A stretch of 64,000 nt of DNA, taken from Anopheles merus. Taxonomy: Eukaryota; Arthropoda; Insecta; Diptera; Culicidae. Location of the stretch: contig NC_054081.1 in the NCBI RefSeq assembly GCF_017562075.2, positions 20,628,941-20,692,940 of the forward strand, written 5' to 3'. Shown here piece by piece: positions 30,974-43,231 of the stretch. Each line of letters starts with the position of its first letter. The first letter of the stretch is position 1. The position numbers were made by a program, and so were the translations under genes. Below the pieces are notes generated by a model. It did not search any database. It was not told the origin of the DNA and was given only the letters and a program-made list of their open reading frames with translations.

Positions 30974-33900
30974 ATGTCCAGCCCAGAAGAGACGCCGATC
31001 ATCGAGGAGCAACGTCGTCTCTCACAAAATGGGGTCCTGAACACAGGGTTCATTCACCCCCAGCCACCGCAGCACACGCCATCGGATTCATCGCCGCTGC
31101 AGCAAACGCTGCAGCTTTTACAACAGCAATTGGCCCAACAGCAGCAGCAAATGGCACAGCAACAGCAACTGTTATCGCAGCTCGTGCAACAACAACAGCA
31201 GCAGCAGCCACCGACCCCCGATCTGCAATTTGTGCCAAAACCGAGCAACCCGGAGTTGATACTGGAAGCCCTCGCCGGTAATATTAGTGAGTTCCGGTAC
31301 GATCCAGAAGCGGGAGTAACATTCGAATCATGGTACACGCGCTTCAACGAAATGGTGGAAAAGCTTACCGTCCTGTTCGGCAAAATGGAGTAGGTGTTAA
31401 GCAAACGCTTCAAGTGTCTTAATATTACCAAAACGCGCACCGAGGATCTGCTAGCATTTACCTGTCGAGTTAATAAAGCGTGCGTCGATGCAGAATTTTC
31501 TTCGATGACGGAGGAAGATTTTAAGTGCCTCATCCTCGTATGCGGATTAAAGGACGAAAGCGTACAGGACATAAGAATGAAACTGTTAGCCGCCATTGAA
31601 GACAGGAAGAACGCCACCCTAGAGCAGCTAGCAGCAGATTGTCAACGTTTAGTGCGTGTAAAAGCTGATAGCGCTATGATCGCTACGGACACTAGTGAGC
31701 GAGTACAGGCAGTGCAAGCCAGAAACAACCGCCAGTGGCATCGAAACACCAACCACGAGCGTTACCCAAAACCAGCACCCCGAAACGAAGCCTCCAAACC
31801 CCGCACCCTGTGCTGGCTTTGTGGTGCTCTGCATTGGACCCGGGACTGCACCTACAGAACCAACAAGTGCCGAGATTGTGGACGTACAGGTCATCGAGAG
31901 GGTTTCTGCAACTCGTCACAACGGCGCAGAGGACGACCGCGATTCGATCATCGCCGTGCAGTGTCATCGCGAGTAGTACGTGTCAACGTATGCAGCGTGC
32001 AGCAGAAGCGGAAATTTGTCAGCATACTCATCGGAGAGAAGCCAGCTCGACTACAGCTAGACACCGGATCGGACATCACTGTCATTAACCAGCAACTATG
32101 GAAGCAATTGGGTAAGCCTCACCTCAACCCACCCAAGGTAAGAGCGAAAGCAGCTACTGGTGAAGTTTTCGGCCTTCAAGGTGAGTTTGAAGCGAACGTG
32201 AGCATTAATAATACCACCAAGCAAGCGACAATTCGCGTGTCAAAAGCGGATGTGTCATTGTTCGGGGCTGATTTAATTCATCTTTTCGGCTTGGGGACCG
32301 TCCCGATGGATAGCTATTGCAATCACATAGGCACAGCTGAACCACGATCCTGGGAGAAAGAATTTCCTTCGCTTTTTAGTGGAACGGGCCTGTGCACCAA
32401 GGCACAAATTCACCTACAGCTGCAACAAGGGAGCAGACCAGTTTTTCGACCGAAACGTCCGGTTGCATACGCGATGGAAGATGCTGTTAATAAAGAGTTG
32501 GATCGGCTTGAGAATCTAGGCATCATCAGTTCCTGCGACTATTCGGATTGGGCAGCACCAGTCGTAGTGGTTCGAAAGGCGAACAGCAAAATACGGCTTT
32601 GCGGAGACTATAGCACCGGACTCAATGCAGCATTACACCCGCACGAATATCCGCTTCCTTTACCCCAGGACATTTTTTCTAAGCTAGCCCGTTGCGTAAT
32701 ATTTTCACAAATTGATTTATCCGATGCATTTTTGCAGGTAGAAATAGAAGCAAAGAGCCGACCCCTGCTGACAATTAATACGCATCGTGGTCTATACCAT
32801 TACAACAGGCTTCCTCCAGGCATAAAAGTGGCCCCTGGTGCTTTTCAGCAGATAATGGATAAATGCTCGCCGGGGTAAATGGAGTATCTGCTTACATGGA
32901 TGACGTAATAGTTGGAGGGAAAACACAGGAAGAGCATGATGCAGCTCTTGAAGAAACGCTGAAGCGCATAAGGGACTATGGGTTTACCATCCGGAGTGAA
33001 AAGTGCGCATTCAACAAGTTGGAAATACGCTACTTGGGGCATATCATCGACAGCCGAGGCCTACGACCCGACCCGGCAAAGATCGACGCCATCAAAAATT
33101 TGCCAGCTCCAAAAGATGTAACAGGCGTTCGATCATTCATCGGTGCGATAAATTTTATGCCAAGTTTATCCCCAACATGCGTAACTTGCGCTACCCATTG
33201 GATAAGTTGCTGCTAGCCGGAAGTGTGTTCCAGTGGACACCCGAATGTCAGAAAGCTTTTGACCAATTTAAAGCCCTCTTGTCCACGGAGCTCTTGCTCA
33301 CACACTACGATCCAACGCGCGACATAGTTGTGTCCGCCGATGCATCATCAGTTGGCTTAGGAGCAACGCTATGCCACAAGTACCCAGACGGATCCCTAAA
33401 AGTGGTACAACACGCATCCAGAGCACTCAGCAAGGCGGAGATTGGTTATAGCCAAATCGACAGAGAAGGACTGGCAATAATTTTCGCTGTAACCAAATTT
33501 CATCGCATGATATACGGTCGTCATTTCACACTGCAGACCGACCACCGACCATTGGTACGCATATTTGGCAGTAAGAAAGGAATTCCGACATACACAGCAA
33601 ACCGGCTGCAGAGGTTTGCACTAACTCTTCAGCTGTATGACATGGACATCGAGTATGTAGCAACAGGCTCATTTGGAAACGCCGATGTGTTATCTCGGCT
33701 CATACATCATCACGCCAAACCTGAAGCTGAATACGTCATCGCCAGCCTGGAGTTAGAAAACGACTTAAGGTCAGTTGCCATTAATGCGCTTAGCTCATTT
33801 CCTTTATGTTTTAGAGACGTTGAGACAGCTACGCAGACTGACCCCTTGCTCCGGAAAGTCCATAAGTACGTGCAGGACGGTTGGCCGCATGATGTTTCAT

Positions 33901-35218
33901 TCGGAGCAGATTTGGCACGGTACCACAATAGGAAAGAATCGCTCTCAACCGTTGAGGGGTGTATACTTTTCGGGGAGAGAGTGGTCATCCCGGAGAAACT
34001 GCGTTCCCGTTGTTTGCTGCAGCTGCACAAGGGTCATCCGGGGATGCAGAGAATGAAGGCGATTGCGAGAAGCTTACTGTATTGGCCAATGATCGACGAC
34101 GATATTGTGAGCTACGTGGCATCTTGTGGATCCTGTTTGGCAGCCGCTAAAGCACCCCCTCGAGCAACACCTGCGACATGGCCAACACCATCGGGCGCCT
34201 GGCGTAGAGTACACGTGGACTATGCTGGGCCACTGGAAGGGTATTACTTTTAGTGGTGGTTGACGCTTTCTCCAAGTGGCCTGAAATCTACAAAACTACG
34301 AGTACAACAACATCTGCCACCATCTCCATGTTACGGAACATTTTCGCTCGCTTCGGTATGCCTGAAACATTAGTTAGCGACAACGGTCCGCAATTTACCA
34401 GCGCCTTGTTTGCGGAGTTTTGCAACAGCAGCGGGATCGAGCACATCACGACAGCACCGTTCCATCCGCAATCAAATGGACAGGCGGAGCGGTTCGTCGA
34501 TACGCTGAAACGAGCACTGCGGAAGATCCAGAGCGACGAGACGTCCCTTGATGAGGCCCTGGAATTGTTTCTCATGACGTACCGATCGACACCAAACGCG
34601 CAGTTGAGCCAGCAGAAATCTCCAGCTGAGGAAATGTTCGGCCGCCCCATCAGGACAGCACTGGAGCTGTTGCGGCCCCCATCATCACACTCACTATCTC
34701 CTTCCTCATTTATTTCAGTGCGAAGTTTTCAACCTGGCGATCTCGTTTCTACAAAATCTTTCTATAGAAACTCATGGAAGTGGATACCGGGAAAAATCGT
34801 TCGTAGCTGTGGACGCGTTATGTATGACGTCATTGCGAGTGATGGACGTTTACTTCGGCGCCACATAAACCAAATCAGGCGTCGTGCGGTAGCCCGTGCA
34901 CCTGAGGGACATCAGCTGCCGCTTGATGTACTGTTAGAAGAATGGTCTTCTTCTTCTTCCCGACCAGAGCCAACCCAGCCGGAGCTGGAACCAATCGTAA
35001 GCGAGCCAACAGCGCTTTCACGGTCATCGCCCGCTTATTCATCACTAGCAGCGACGACCCCGATGGATGTTCCTTTGACGACATCCAGCTTGCTACCTCC
35101 TGCCGACCTCGACAACCGTCACGGAGGTAGGACCGACCAGCGCCTGATAGATTTGCCACGCAGGTCTTCTCGAGTAAGAAGACTTCCGCGTCGGCTCGGA
35201 GCCTATCAGCTCATTTAG
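30974..35218 (+). pseudogene. Gypsy-C Gag-Pol, one stop and three one-base shifts
   Basis: Gag starts at the ATG of MSSPEETPIIEE and has a Gln-rich segment (30-90). A TAG at 31391 interrupts it. From 31394 come two zinc knuckles (CWLCGALHWTRDC, CRDCGRTGHREGFC), protease (LDTGSDITVI) and RT with SQIDLSDAFLQVEI. The active site YMDD follows a shift at 32861, a second shift is at 33153-33156, then RNase H (VVSADASSVGLG, QTDHRPLV), an HHCC finger, and after a third shift at 34248 the integrase core (VDAFSKWPE, SDNGPQF, QSNGQAERF) and a basic tail to 35218. Each shift is repaired by one base in an A or T run. The Gag-Pol resembles insect K02A2.6-like gypsy proteins (Mag type). Confidence 0.93.
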
Positions 35219-35227
35219 CCGGGGAGA

Positions 35228-35506
35228 TGTTGCAGTCCGCCGAGACTGCAGCCTCTTCGCACACTCGATGCTTTCCGGGAACTGACAGCATTCGATGTAT
35301 AGCGAATATAGTCGTCTCTTTCTCTCTCTCTCGTGCATGATTCATTACGATCGGGGATCCTGCGATGTAACGAACACTCGGGATCTTATCTGCACCAGCA
35401 ATAGACGTGGCTAGCGCGCGGCACCGTATTCCTTTTACTTTTATCATTTGATCGTTTTTATATATATGTTTGTTAAAATAAAGTATAAGTCAACAACAAC
35501 ATAAAA
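35228..35506 (+). repeat. 3' LTR of gypsy-C
   Basis: 279 bp, matching the 5' LTR except for one CT and one GC dinucleotide fewer and a c/t near 35342. Confidence 0.93.
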
Positions 35507-35563
35507 TTAACTACGTTCATAGACTACTGTGATCTACAACGATTGCTAGATTACAACATATAC

Positions 35564-36329
35564 AATGCATCGTACAGTGGCTAACACCTGCGGCAGGCCC
35601 ATATCGTTTCTGCATTATATCTGCAAATTAAAAGAGGTCATAGTCTATTAAAATAATGTTTCTTTATCACTATAATCGCCGGATAACACTTACCCACTGT
35701 CTTGTGCTGTGTTGTTCACCATACCGCTTTTCTATGCCGGTACATGCACGTACCGCTTCCGACGGAGCCAGCACGCATTGGGGAGGACTTCAACCACTTA
35801 CTTTAGCTAAATGGAACTTACTTACGTAAAATTAAGAACTTAATTATTAAAAAACTTACCACACTTGATCGGCCAACAACACTGTTTACGTTTTTTTACA
35901 CACACAACCTAACTTCTACATTGACAGCAGCCGCAGAGTACCAACACAACGAAAGGTGTCAGGCGAGACGTCAGACGATCTTAAGCGAGGGGTAGGAAGG
36001 AGATCGGTGGTGAGGGACGTGAAAGCTCAGCTCGACAGAATCGCTATAGGAGGAAGCAAGACAACTAGACAAATTAGAGCGAGAGGTACCTCACCAACCC
36101 TCGCATTGTGTGCCGGGAGAGCTGAAATTGTTGCAAAAAAAAAAACTCAATTTTTCTACATGCGTGTTTGGTTCAAAATCAACTGCCTGCGTAGTAGATG
36201 CCAGCGGAACGGAAAGTTCATGATAATTAGCGTCGGGCTGAACGTGTGAATAACGATGATATGAAAATAAAGACTTCATGTTAAATCATTTTTAAAAAAA
36301 TATTAGAAATTTTTTATTGAAATTTTGTG
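35564..36329. other. Interval between the copia element and SHMT
   Basis: No confident gene. A 97-codon plus-strand frame (35956-36249) begins with a basic GVGRRSVVRDVKAQLDRI stretch but ends in low-complexity sequence; I do not recognise it. Minus-strand splice-like signals (tttgcag near 35633, gtaagtg near 35695) could be exons of the gene that ends at 26184, but the phases do not settle it. Confidence 0.4.
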
Positions 36330-37837
36330 TTAGAAGTCTGCATAACCAGGCAGAGGGAATTGTTCACTGTACTGTTCCACTTCCTTGCGCAGTTTGTTCA
36401 CTTTTTCACTAAACGTGGAGTCTTCGTGTAATATACGCTTAAAGTCAGCCAGTTTCGGACCAGAGACATTGGAAATTTCCTTCGATAGACGTAATCCACG
36501 ATCGATAAATTCTACAACCTGTTGCATATCTTTCTCAAGCAGACCGCGCGTGGTTAGTGCCGGAGTTCCTAGTCGAATGCCAGATGGATTTAAGGCGGAT
36601 TTATCACCAGGAACAGTATTTTTGTTGCATGCTATGGAGATTTCCTCTAAGATGTACTCTGCACGGGCACCCGTAATAGCAACTGGGCGTAAATCTACTA
36701 ACACCAAATGCACATCTGTACCACCCGTCGCTACAGAATATCCTTTCTCAAGCAGTCCTACACAAAGGGCGCGTGCGTTTTTTATCACCTGTTCCTGGTA
36801 GGCGCGGAATTCTGGGCTTTGCGCTTGCAACATGCAGGTGGCGATACCTGCAATAGCATGATTGTGCGGACCACCTTGCAGGCCAGGGAACACGGCCTGA
36901 TTGATACGTGATTCCAAATCATACATTACCTTTTCGCCGTTTGGCTTCACAGTGCGCACGCCTTTCCGGTAGAAGATTACTCCTGCACGGGGGCCACGTA
37001 ATGTCTTATGCGTTGTGGTACTAACAACATCCGCATATTCGAATGGCGACGGAATCACTCCGGCCGCAACCAGCCCAGAAATATGTGCCATATCTGCGAA
37101 CAAATATGCACCATTTTGGTTGGCAATTTCTCGGAACCTTTTGTAGTCCAGACAACGCGAGTAGCACGAAATACCAGCAATAATTACTTTCGGTTTGAAG
37201 AGGCGCGCTGTCTCCTCCATCTTGTCGTAATCGATCAACCCAGTAACTGGATCGACTTTATATGGCATGCTTTCGAAGAAAATTGATGTAGCAGAGATTT
37301 TTTTAGTTTGAGTCATGAAACCGTGGGTTAAATGACCACCGTCTGGTAGATCGAGGCCCATGATTCGTCCGTGTGGTTCAATAAGAGCAGTGTACACAGC
37401 AAAATTTGCTGGTGAACCAGAATACGGTTGAACGTTGCAACCCCATTGCTCGGGGCTTAACCGATAAGCTTCGAGGGCACGCTGTTGAGCCAAAAGCTCA
37501 ATCTGGTCAATAAATTCATTACCGCCATAGTAACTACAAACAAAAAGAAATTAAATTATTGAATTATATTTGTTAAAGTTTTTACTTTCTAGATTCGTTA
37601 GAAAAACTAATGGAGCATAGCGTGAGGCGAATCTTACCGTTGGCCAGGCAAACCTTCTGAATATTTGTTATGCAAACAGGAACTGAGACACTGCAGCACA
37701 GAGAGAGAAGTAAAGTTTTCGCTTGCAATCATCTCTAAACCTCTGGTCTGACGCGTCTTTTCCTTTCTTATCAAATCCATAAGCTCCGGATCTTGATCCC
37801 ACAAAGTCTCATGCAACAGTTTTGCATTTCCAGTCAT
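36330..37837 (-). CDS. Shmt: Serine hydroxymethyltransferase
   Basis: PLP enzyme that converts serine and tetrahydrofolate to glycine and 5,10-methylene-THF. Two coding exons on the minus strand, 37638-37837 and 36330-37533, are joined by a 104-bp intron with gtaag/gtag ends; the join reads GQRYYGGNEF. The product is 467 residues, the length of animal cytosolic SHMT. The PLP lysine (about 243) is in STTTHKTLRGPRAG; SENFTS, PYSGSPAN and FADMAHISGL are standard SHMT motifs. The start MTGNAKLLHETLW lies directly after a good acceptor (ttctttcag), so a 5' exon exists; in other insects and mammals such an exon can add a mitochondrial leader. A minus-strand AATAAA lies 13-18 bases after the stop. 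The frame is intact throughout. Confidence 0.97.
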
Positions 37838-38562
37838 CTGAAAGAAATTAAATTGTATTAGTTTTTCGCGTGATTTAAGCTACAGGTACTTCTTTGCGTT
37901 CCTCACGCAATTTGCTTTTTAAAAACAAAACAATATGAATATTTACTGATGGATGTTTGTTCATTTTTGCCAAAGATTCGGAAAAGTTAAACTTGTAATA
38001 AAAAAAACAGCAAAATGTGAATAAATCGAACCAAATTGCAAATCGTATTCAAATGCAGTCCTCCAGCAGATGGGTGTAGCATGTGAGACACAATTCTCTT
38101 GAATGATTCGCGTTGTTCGGCGGTAAAACTTATAAGCTCATTTGTAGCTATTTACAAATCGCAGCACGTCAGAAATAATCAGATTAAATGATGATCTCGC
38201 CCTCGTCTTGCACTAATGCAAAGGGTAAAAAAACTCTGCGAGAATGTCAGGGTTGTTATGGCCTGATAGGAAACTTTAGATTAAAGCTAAAGAGTGGCAA
38301 TATATGACTGTTGTTAAGAGGATTGTGTGATGCATAGTCTTGGCTAACACCCTTATCTGTGTTTTTAAAAGTGAAATGCTTGATTTCTAACCTCATTTTT
38401 ACACATCTCAAACATGTATAAGACGTCATACGGTAAAAGAACCTTTTTTTATTTTCTAACATGTCTCACTTAGCGTTATGCGTAAGTCATACGGTGTCAA
38501 TAAATATTTATGGAAAAAGCAACAAAAACATACCATTTTATACCTAACGTAAAAAAACTATA
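37838..38562. other. SHMT upstream region, no gene seen
   Basis: Contains the intron 5' of the SHMT start codon and probably its upstream exon(s) and promoter, none of which I can place. Frames are short. AT-rich. Confidence 0.5.
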
Positions 38563-38801
38563 CAGTGGTAGGTATTCAAAATCAGACACTTTCAAGGCGA
38601 TCCATATATCATGTTCCTGGAATTTTAAATCGTCACGAAAACCGTGCAGTGGGCTTTTTTTATTACCTTTCTACGCCGGAATGTGAAATGAGAATCAAAA
38701 CTGAAGTTTTATACGACACTAACGTGGGGTAAACAATGACATTCTTCATGGAAGGAAGAGCGTCCGCATCGGAAGTGCCCGATTTTGAATACCCACCACT
38801 G
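38563..38801. mobile_element. 239-bp TA MITE (CAGTGGTRGGTATTC)
   Basis: Inverted ends beginning CAGTGGTAGGTATTCAAAAT on the left and the same with four changes over 31 bases on the right. Flanked by TA on both sides (38561-38562 and 38802-38803). No coding potential. Confidence 0.85.
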
Positions 38802-38899
38802 TAGCTATTCTCTCGAAAACAATGCAACAATATCGATCGGTATTATCATTTTACAGGGTTTTCAATGACATTATTGACATGTTCAGCGAGTTGTTGATT

Positions 38900-39235
38900 C
38901 GTTTGACCCAAGGACAGTGTACGAGTACAGAACGAGGTCAAATATTAGCCAACATTGGTTTGGCCATCTTGGATGCCATTTGACAGCAGAGAGCCCTTGA
39001 AAATTCATAATACAATCAAAAATGCATTATTACTAGAGGCATCCAAACTCTTCCTGGAAAATCAATGAAATAAATAATAATTTTATTGCGAGTACCAGAC
39101 CGATTTATCGATTTAATTACAAATAAAATTTGAAACGAAAAGGGCTCTTAGATGTCAAACTGCTGTAACGAACTTTTGGCTAATCCTCATTCTACATTAC
39201 TTGACCTCGTTCCTTCACAGTCCTTGGTTTGACCA
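38900..39235. mobile_element. Foldback MITE with arms of about 95 bp
   Basis: The left arm (38900-38996), with ccaaggac, gaacgaggtcaa, tagccaa, tttgaca and agagccc, is matched in inverted order by the right arm (39142-39235). Arms are imperfect, with indels. The centre is an A/T-rich spacer of about 145 bp. Confidence 0.7.
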
Positions 39236-39567
39236 TATAATTGACTCTTACAACGAAATATTGAATTGTTAGGACACAGGCGTTGACATGTTCGACCTAG
39301 TACTTCGAGTCTTTTACGTTAACCATCCATATGTTTTTCAACCAGTCGGCGCCCCAGCGCCAGTAAGACAAACATAATAAAGTAAGGCTTTGAAATTAAT
39401 TCAGGCAATTATACAGGGTTTACCTAGCCAATCCGGCATCGTCAAAGCGTTATCGGTCACCGTAAATACTTTTTCGGGCGACGTAAACCCTCAATTGGCA
39501 CTGTCATTTCTATTCGAGCCTTGTGAAGTATGAATGGGCAAAGTACAAAATGAAAGCGTCCTACTCT

Positions 39568-39667
39568 NNNNNNNNNNNNNNNNNNNNNNNNNNNNNNNNN
39601 NNNNNNNNNNNNNNNNNNNNNNNNNNNNNNNNNNNNNNNNNNNNNNNNNNNNNNNNNNNNNNNNNNN
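39568..39667. other. Assembly gap of 100 N
   Basis: Exactly 100 N, a scaffold gap of unknown true size. A plus-strand CAGGGTTT repeat end lies shortly before it (39414), and one arm of the inverted repeat begins immediately after it. Confidence 0.99.
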
Positions 39668-39920
39668 TTACGTTTTGTAATTATTTTCAATAAAATCCAG
39701 TCAACTTTGAAAAGCTATAAATAAAACCCGGTATTGAGTTGAAACAATCTATCCACAGTTTTAGAAACTGCATTAGTTTATTTAATTTTCATCAGAAAAT
39801 TGCATCAATATTGGATTACGCATTCAAAAGTTATAAGCCTCCAAAGTCGCTGGCTATCCGGGTAGCCCGGTTGCCTGGAATATGATGTTGTTTTGGTTGC
39901 CAGTGACAGGGTTAAGCTTA
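39668..39920. repeat. Inverted repeat, left copy (partner at 44060-44326)
   Basis: Starts ttacgttttgtaattatttt right after the gap and ends ggttgccagtgacagggtta. The partner reads the same in the opposite direction with scattered changes and short indels (roughly 85-90% alike by eye). Either two opposite copies of a 250-bp repeat or the arms of one 4.6-kb unit. Confidence 0.85.
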
Positions 39921-42062
39921 ATCTGTGGTGCTTGTGAAGGCTGGCTGACAGAGTGGTCTTTAAATGTTGCTGGCAACATTTCGAGTTGACATTATATAAC
40001 GTCAAAAAGTAGGACAATCCCTACCAGCATTAAACCGCTTTGAAGGTATTCAGAAGGCATTTAAGGCCTTAGTCGCCTTAGAAGGCGAATAAAGATTTCA
40101 ACCGAAACTTTCACTGCTGTAACGGGTTCTCTTCGAAATCTTTCAACTTTTTGATTCAAGGAGAACAGATAGCTTGCCGCCATCTTAGCTTGTTTATATA
40201 CTGAATTTGCACCTGTACCAATGTAACTGCCAAATAGAGCAGTGACAACGCTTTTGGTTCCGAACCGAGAAAGCGTGTGTTCAAATCCAGATTTTTATGA
40301 TCTTTTTTCTGCGTTTTTTCTTTTAAATTAATTTTTTCTTACTATAATTACTTGAAACAAAATTTATGTGAAGCGAAATTAAAATAATACCTTTTTTTAT
40401 TCAGGAGTAATAAATAATACCTTTTTAAAAAAATATAATAATTACACTATGTTCACCGTTCATTATCAGGATGGGAGAAATATGTTTCTCATTTTTCCTT
40501 TTATTTTAGTTATCGAAATGAGTTTGATATATTATCACCTTTCAATGAGTTGGTCTTTAACAACCGAATAATGTAGACCGTCTTTAATAAAGTGAAATAG
40601 CTCAGAGCTTAACGCAAGAGAACATAACACGTAAATCGTGCTATCGAATCTCACGTTCATATCTGGGAACACTACAACAGTGCAGTGCTGAAGACGCTAG
40701 TAAGGTTTTCTTTTGACAGTTGCAATTTCAAATTTCAAATTAAAAGCGAAATTTTTCATTGACATATTTCAAAGGCATTTAATTACTGCTAAATGCACTG
40801 CTGATCGCCTTCAATTCGCCGGCGATTACAAGGCGATTAGAAGGCATTTAACGGAAATTTGCGGATAGGGATTATTAGCACAGAGATTATTTTTTATCAT
40901 TCACTTACTGAATAAAGTGTTGATATAATAAAATACACCAAACAATGTTAACCAATATCCAATTAATCAATATCAAGGAGATTTAATTCTGTAACACAAG
41001 TAATATACATGGTTTATGAAAAATAGTCAAAAAAAGTTATATAAAACTCTTGAAGCCTTAAATTGGAGTAACATCTCCAATAAGTAGAAAATGAAAAATA
41101 TTTAAAATATATTTAGTAAAGTTAAATATATGACATGTATTTATTATCAATGAAATCTACGTTTCTGGCCATTTTAAATCATAATTACATTTACTTTAAA
41201 CGCACGTTTACAAGGGCGGTGAATCAGGTTAATACATAAATTTAAACATTGATTCTAATATCATAGTTTTACCCATAGTGGGCTAAGAAATGTAAAAGCA
41301 TTTTAATGTTTTAATTATTTTAAAAGTAATTCTTAAAGTTGCTGTAACACTAATGAATATCAAAAATAGTAAGGTAATAGTCAAATAAGTTCTTTTTTTA
41401 TTTTAATGAATTACCGATGAATCTCAACCTTATGAATGATTGGTTTTGATTATTAGACATTATTATCTATCAATTTGCTCATCCACGTCGGTTAAAACAG
41501 GCGTTCAAAAAATGCTGCTTGGGTTTGAAATAAACAGGCGTTACGCGTAACGCTAGCGTAACGTAGAGCGCTGAGCCTTACTGTTAACAAAAAAACATTG
41601 ATGCAAAACTCTGAGGAAATATTTTTCATCCCTGAAACCGGTAGTGTAAACTATTTTTCCATAGGAAACCGCTATATGCAAAAACTCGAGATACGCTTTT
41701 GCACTCGGTCCCGAACGATAGCGTATATTGGATAATGACTGTATATAATGTTGCCAGACAAAAATCAATTTGGTTTGAATGTGCACACAAACAAACAAAG
41801 CAAAGAAAGTAGCGCTAGGTATCAAAATCCATACATTGTTTCAGCAACAATGCTGCTCGCAACAATATTAGTCTCCTGCCTTACATGATTTCAGCCTCCT
41901 ACAGTCAAACTCCATTAAAAAAGCTAACTACCCAAACGCCACAGATTAAGCTTAAACGACTGGAAAATGGAATATCCATAAAAAAAACGAAAAAAAACAA
42001 ATCCATAGCTTATAGCTCATAGCTCCATAGCATTATTGGTTTGCTCAATAGATGGCGTATTA
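39921..42062. other. AT-rich interval without genes
   Basis: No recognisable coding sequence. A possible old element lies at about 40018-40870, with ends aatccctacc and ggatagggatt and internal aggcatttaa/ttaaatgcct stretches. Stop-rich in all frames. Confidence 0.5.
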
Positions 42063-42204
42063 TACGGACGTCACACGAAGCGTAAACTTTGGCGTAAATT
42101 AAATTTCAGCCATACAACCCTTTAATCTTTTGACAGGAAGTTTACGCTCTCCCATACAAATCAAGCGTAAACTTATTGAGTTTACGCCTCATGTGACGTC
42201 CGTA
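42063..42204. mobile_element. 142-bp MITE with TTA target duplication
   Basis: Begins TACGGACGTCACACGAAGCG and ends with the inverted ACGTCCGTA block; the inner GCGTAAACT also matches. TTA flanks both sides (42060-42062 and 42205-42207). A 3-bp TTA duplication fits the PIF/Harbinger-derived miniature elements of mosquitoes. Confidence 0.8.
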
Positions 42205-43231
42205 TTACAACTCATTATTATATCGTTGTCCTGTTCTTGCAATGTGTTTCGACAAGTTTCATCTAATCATGACGTATATAGCCTTCTAACTTCCCGAGCA
42301 AAATACGATATGTATGGTCGTGTGGTAAGCTACGTGGGTATCGACACCAACGACCATTACTCAAATCCCACTTGCTTCAGTGCTGGTGGTTTCCATTGGA
42401 GTTTTAATAATTTAAACAATCATATCGCCGTTCTAGTTCTAGCGATGCATAACTTCAATGCGAAACCATACAACAGTACAGAGGAAATGAAAAAGCTCTC
42501 CTCCAAGCAAGGAAGCTCCTCTGTTTGGGTATCCCACCAACAGATGGCGCCACCAGCTTTTTGATATTTTTAGAATGCATGATTCGTTTGCCGTCTTGTC
42601 AACGATGTCTTTTTGTATTTCGTTTAGATTGAGAGCTTGAGTCGTTTAGAAGCCGTTTGGTGGTCGTTAAGTGGATTTGTGGCACTTGGGTAGAATCGTG
42701 AAGGGTTCCAAATTTCAAAAGCCGTGTTACTCCGTATCCGTGAATAAGATAAACTTTGTATCTGGGGGATCTATCTTGGCGATATGTTTTCGAGCAACGA
42801 TGTTGCGTGCAACCGTATTCGTCCAATTTCAAAGTTCAGAAATGTCAATTTGCTCTAAACAAAATCTTCATTTCATATTCATGCACTTTGAGTTCAAGGG
42901 CATCTACGAGCTCACAAACTGCTCGAATTTTTTCAGTGGCCAAGAAAAATAATCTTTCAAAACACATCTACCTTGGGAAGAAGTTATGTTTTGTTTATTG
43001 GGTAATTTTTACAAATGGTTATAAGCGTATCTTATTGCTATTCGTTAATGTATAAATCTTGATTTACAATTGTTGAATATTAGCCAGCTCATCGATATCT
43101 TTGCCTACGCGCAATTTTATCATTGTTTTGCCTCGATGGTGTATTAATTTGTGGTGCATTACGTTGAACCGTTATAAACTAGAGTGTAATTTTTGAGGAA
43201 GCTAATGTGTAAACTATCAATTCTTCGTAAA
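42205..43231. other. Interval before the p24 gene
   Basis: Holds a plus-strand frame (to 42564) with an SYVGIDTNDHYSNPTC segment and another at 42671-42952. Neither shows a domain I know. The p24 promoter and 5' UTR probably lie in the last few hundred bases. Confidence 0.4.

Larger units (their letters stand above)
30637..35506 (+). mobile_element. Ty3/gypsy-C retrotransposon nested in the copia 5' LTR
   Basis: A 4870-bp element with LTRs 30637-30919 (283 bp) and 35228-35506 (279 bp), which differ by two dinucleotide repeat-length changes and about one substitution. The target duplication TTAAC is exact (30632-30636 and 35507-35511), and removing the element restores the copia LTR sequence exactly. 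It is younger than the copia insertion. Confidence 0.95.
26506..35558 (-). mobile_element. Ty1/copia retrotransposon with 99-bp LTRs, split by a gypsy element
   Basis: Exact 5-bp target duplication TATAC (26501-26505 and 35559-35563). The 3' LTR is 26506-26604. The 5' LTR is in two pieces, 30585-30636 and 35512-35558, which also add to 99 bp and differ from the other LTR at one base. Without the nested gypsy and its duplication the element is 4178 bp. Beside the 5' LTR the minus strand reads GGTTATGGGC, which is both a copia-like initiator-tRNA primer site and the gag start. The small size recalls the Anopheles mtanga elements (from memory). Confidence 0.95.

Noticed and set aside
31050..31617. 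Minus-strand Cys-rich and Ala-rich frames opposite gypsy-C gag
   Set aside because: Antisense shadow of the CAG/CAA glutamine run.
35956..36249. A 97-codon frame between copia and SHMT as a gene
   Set aside because: No recognisable domain, low-complexity end and no splice or promoter context.
40018..40870. An 850-bp DNA transposon with aatccct ends
   Set aside because: The ends match over only about ten bases and no target duplication is clear; kept as a remark on that interval.
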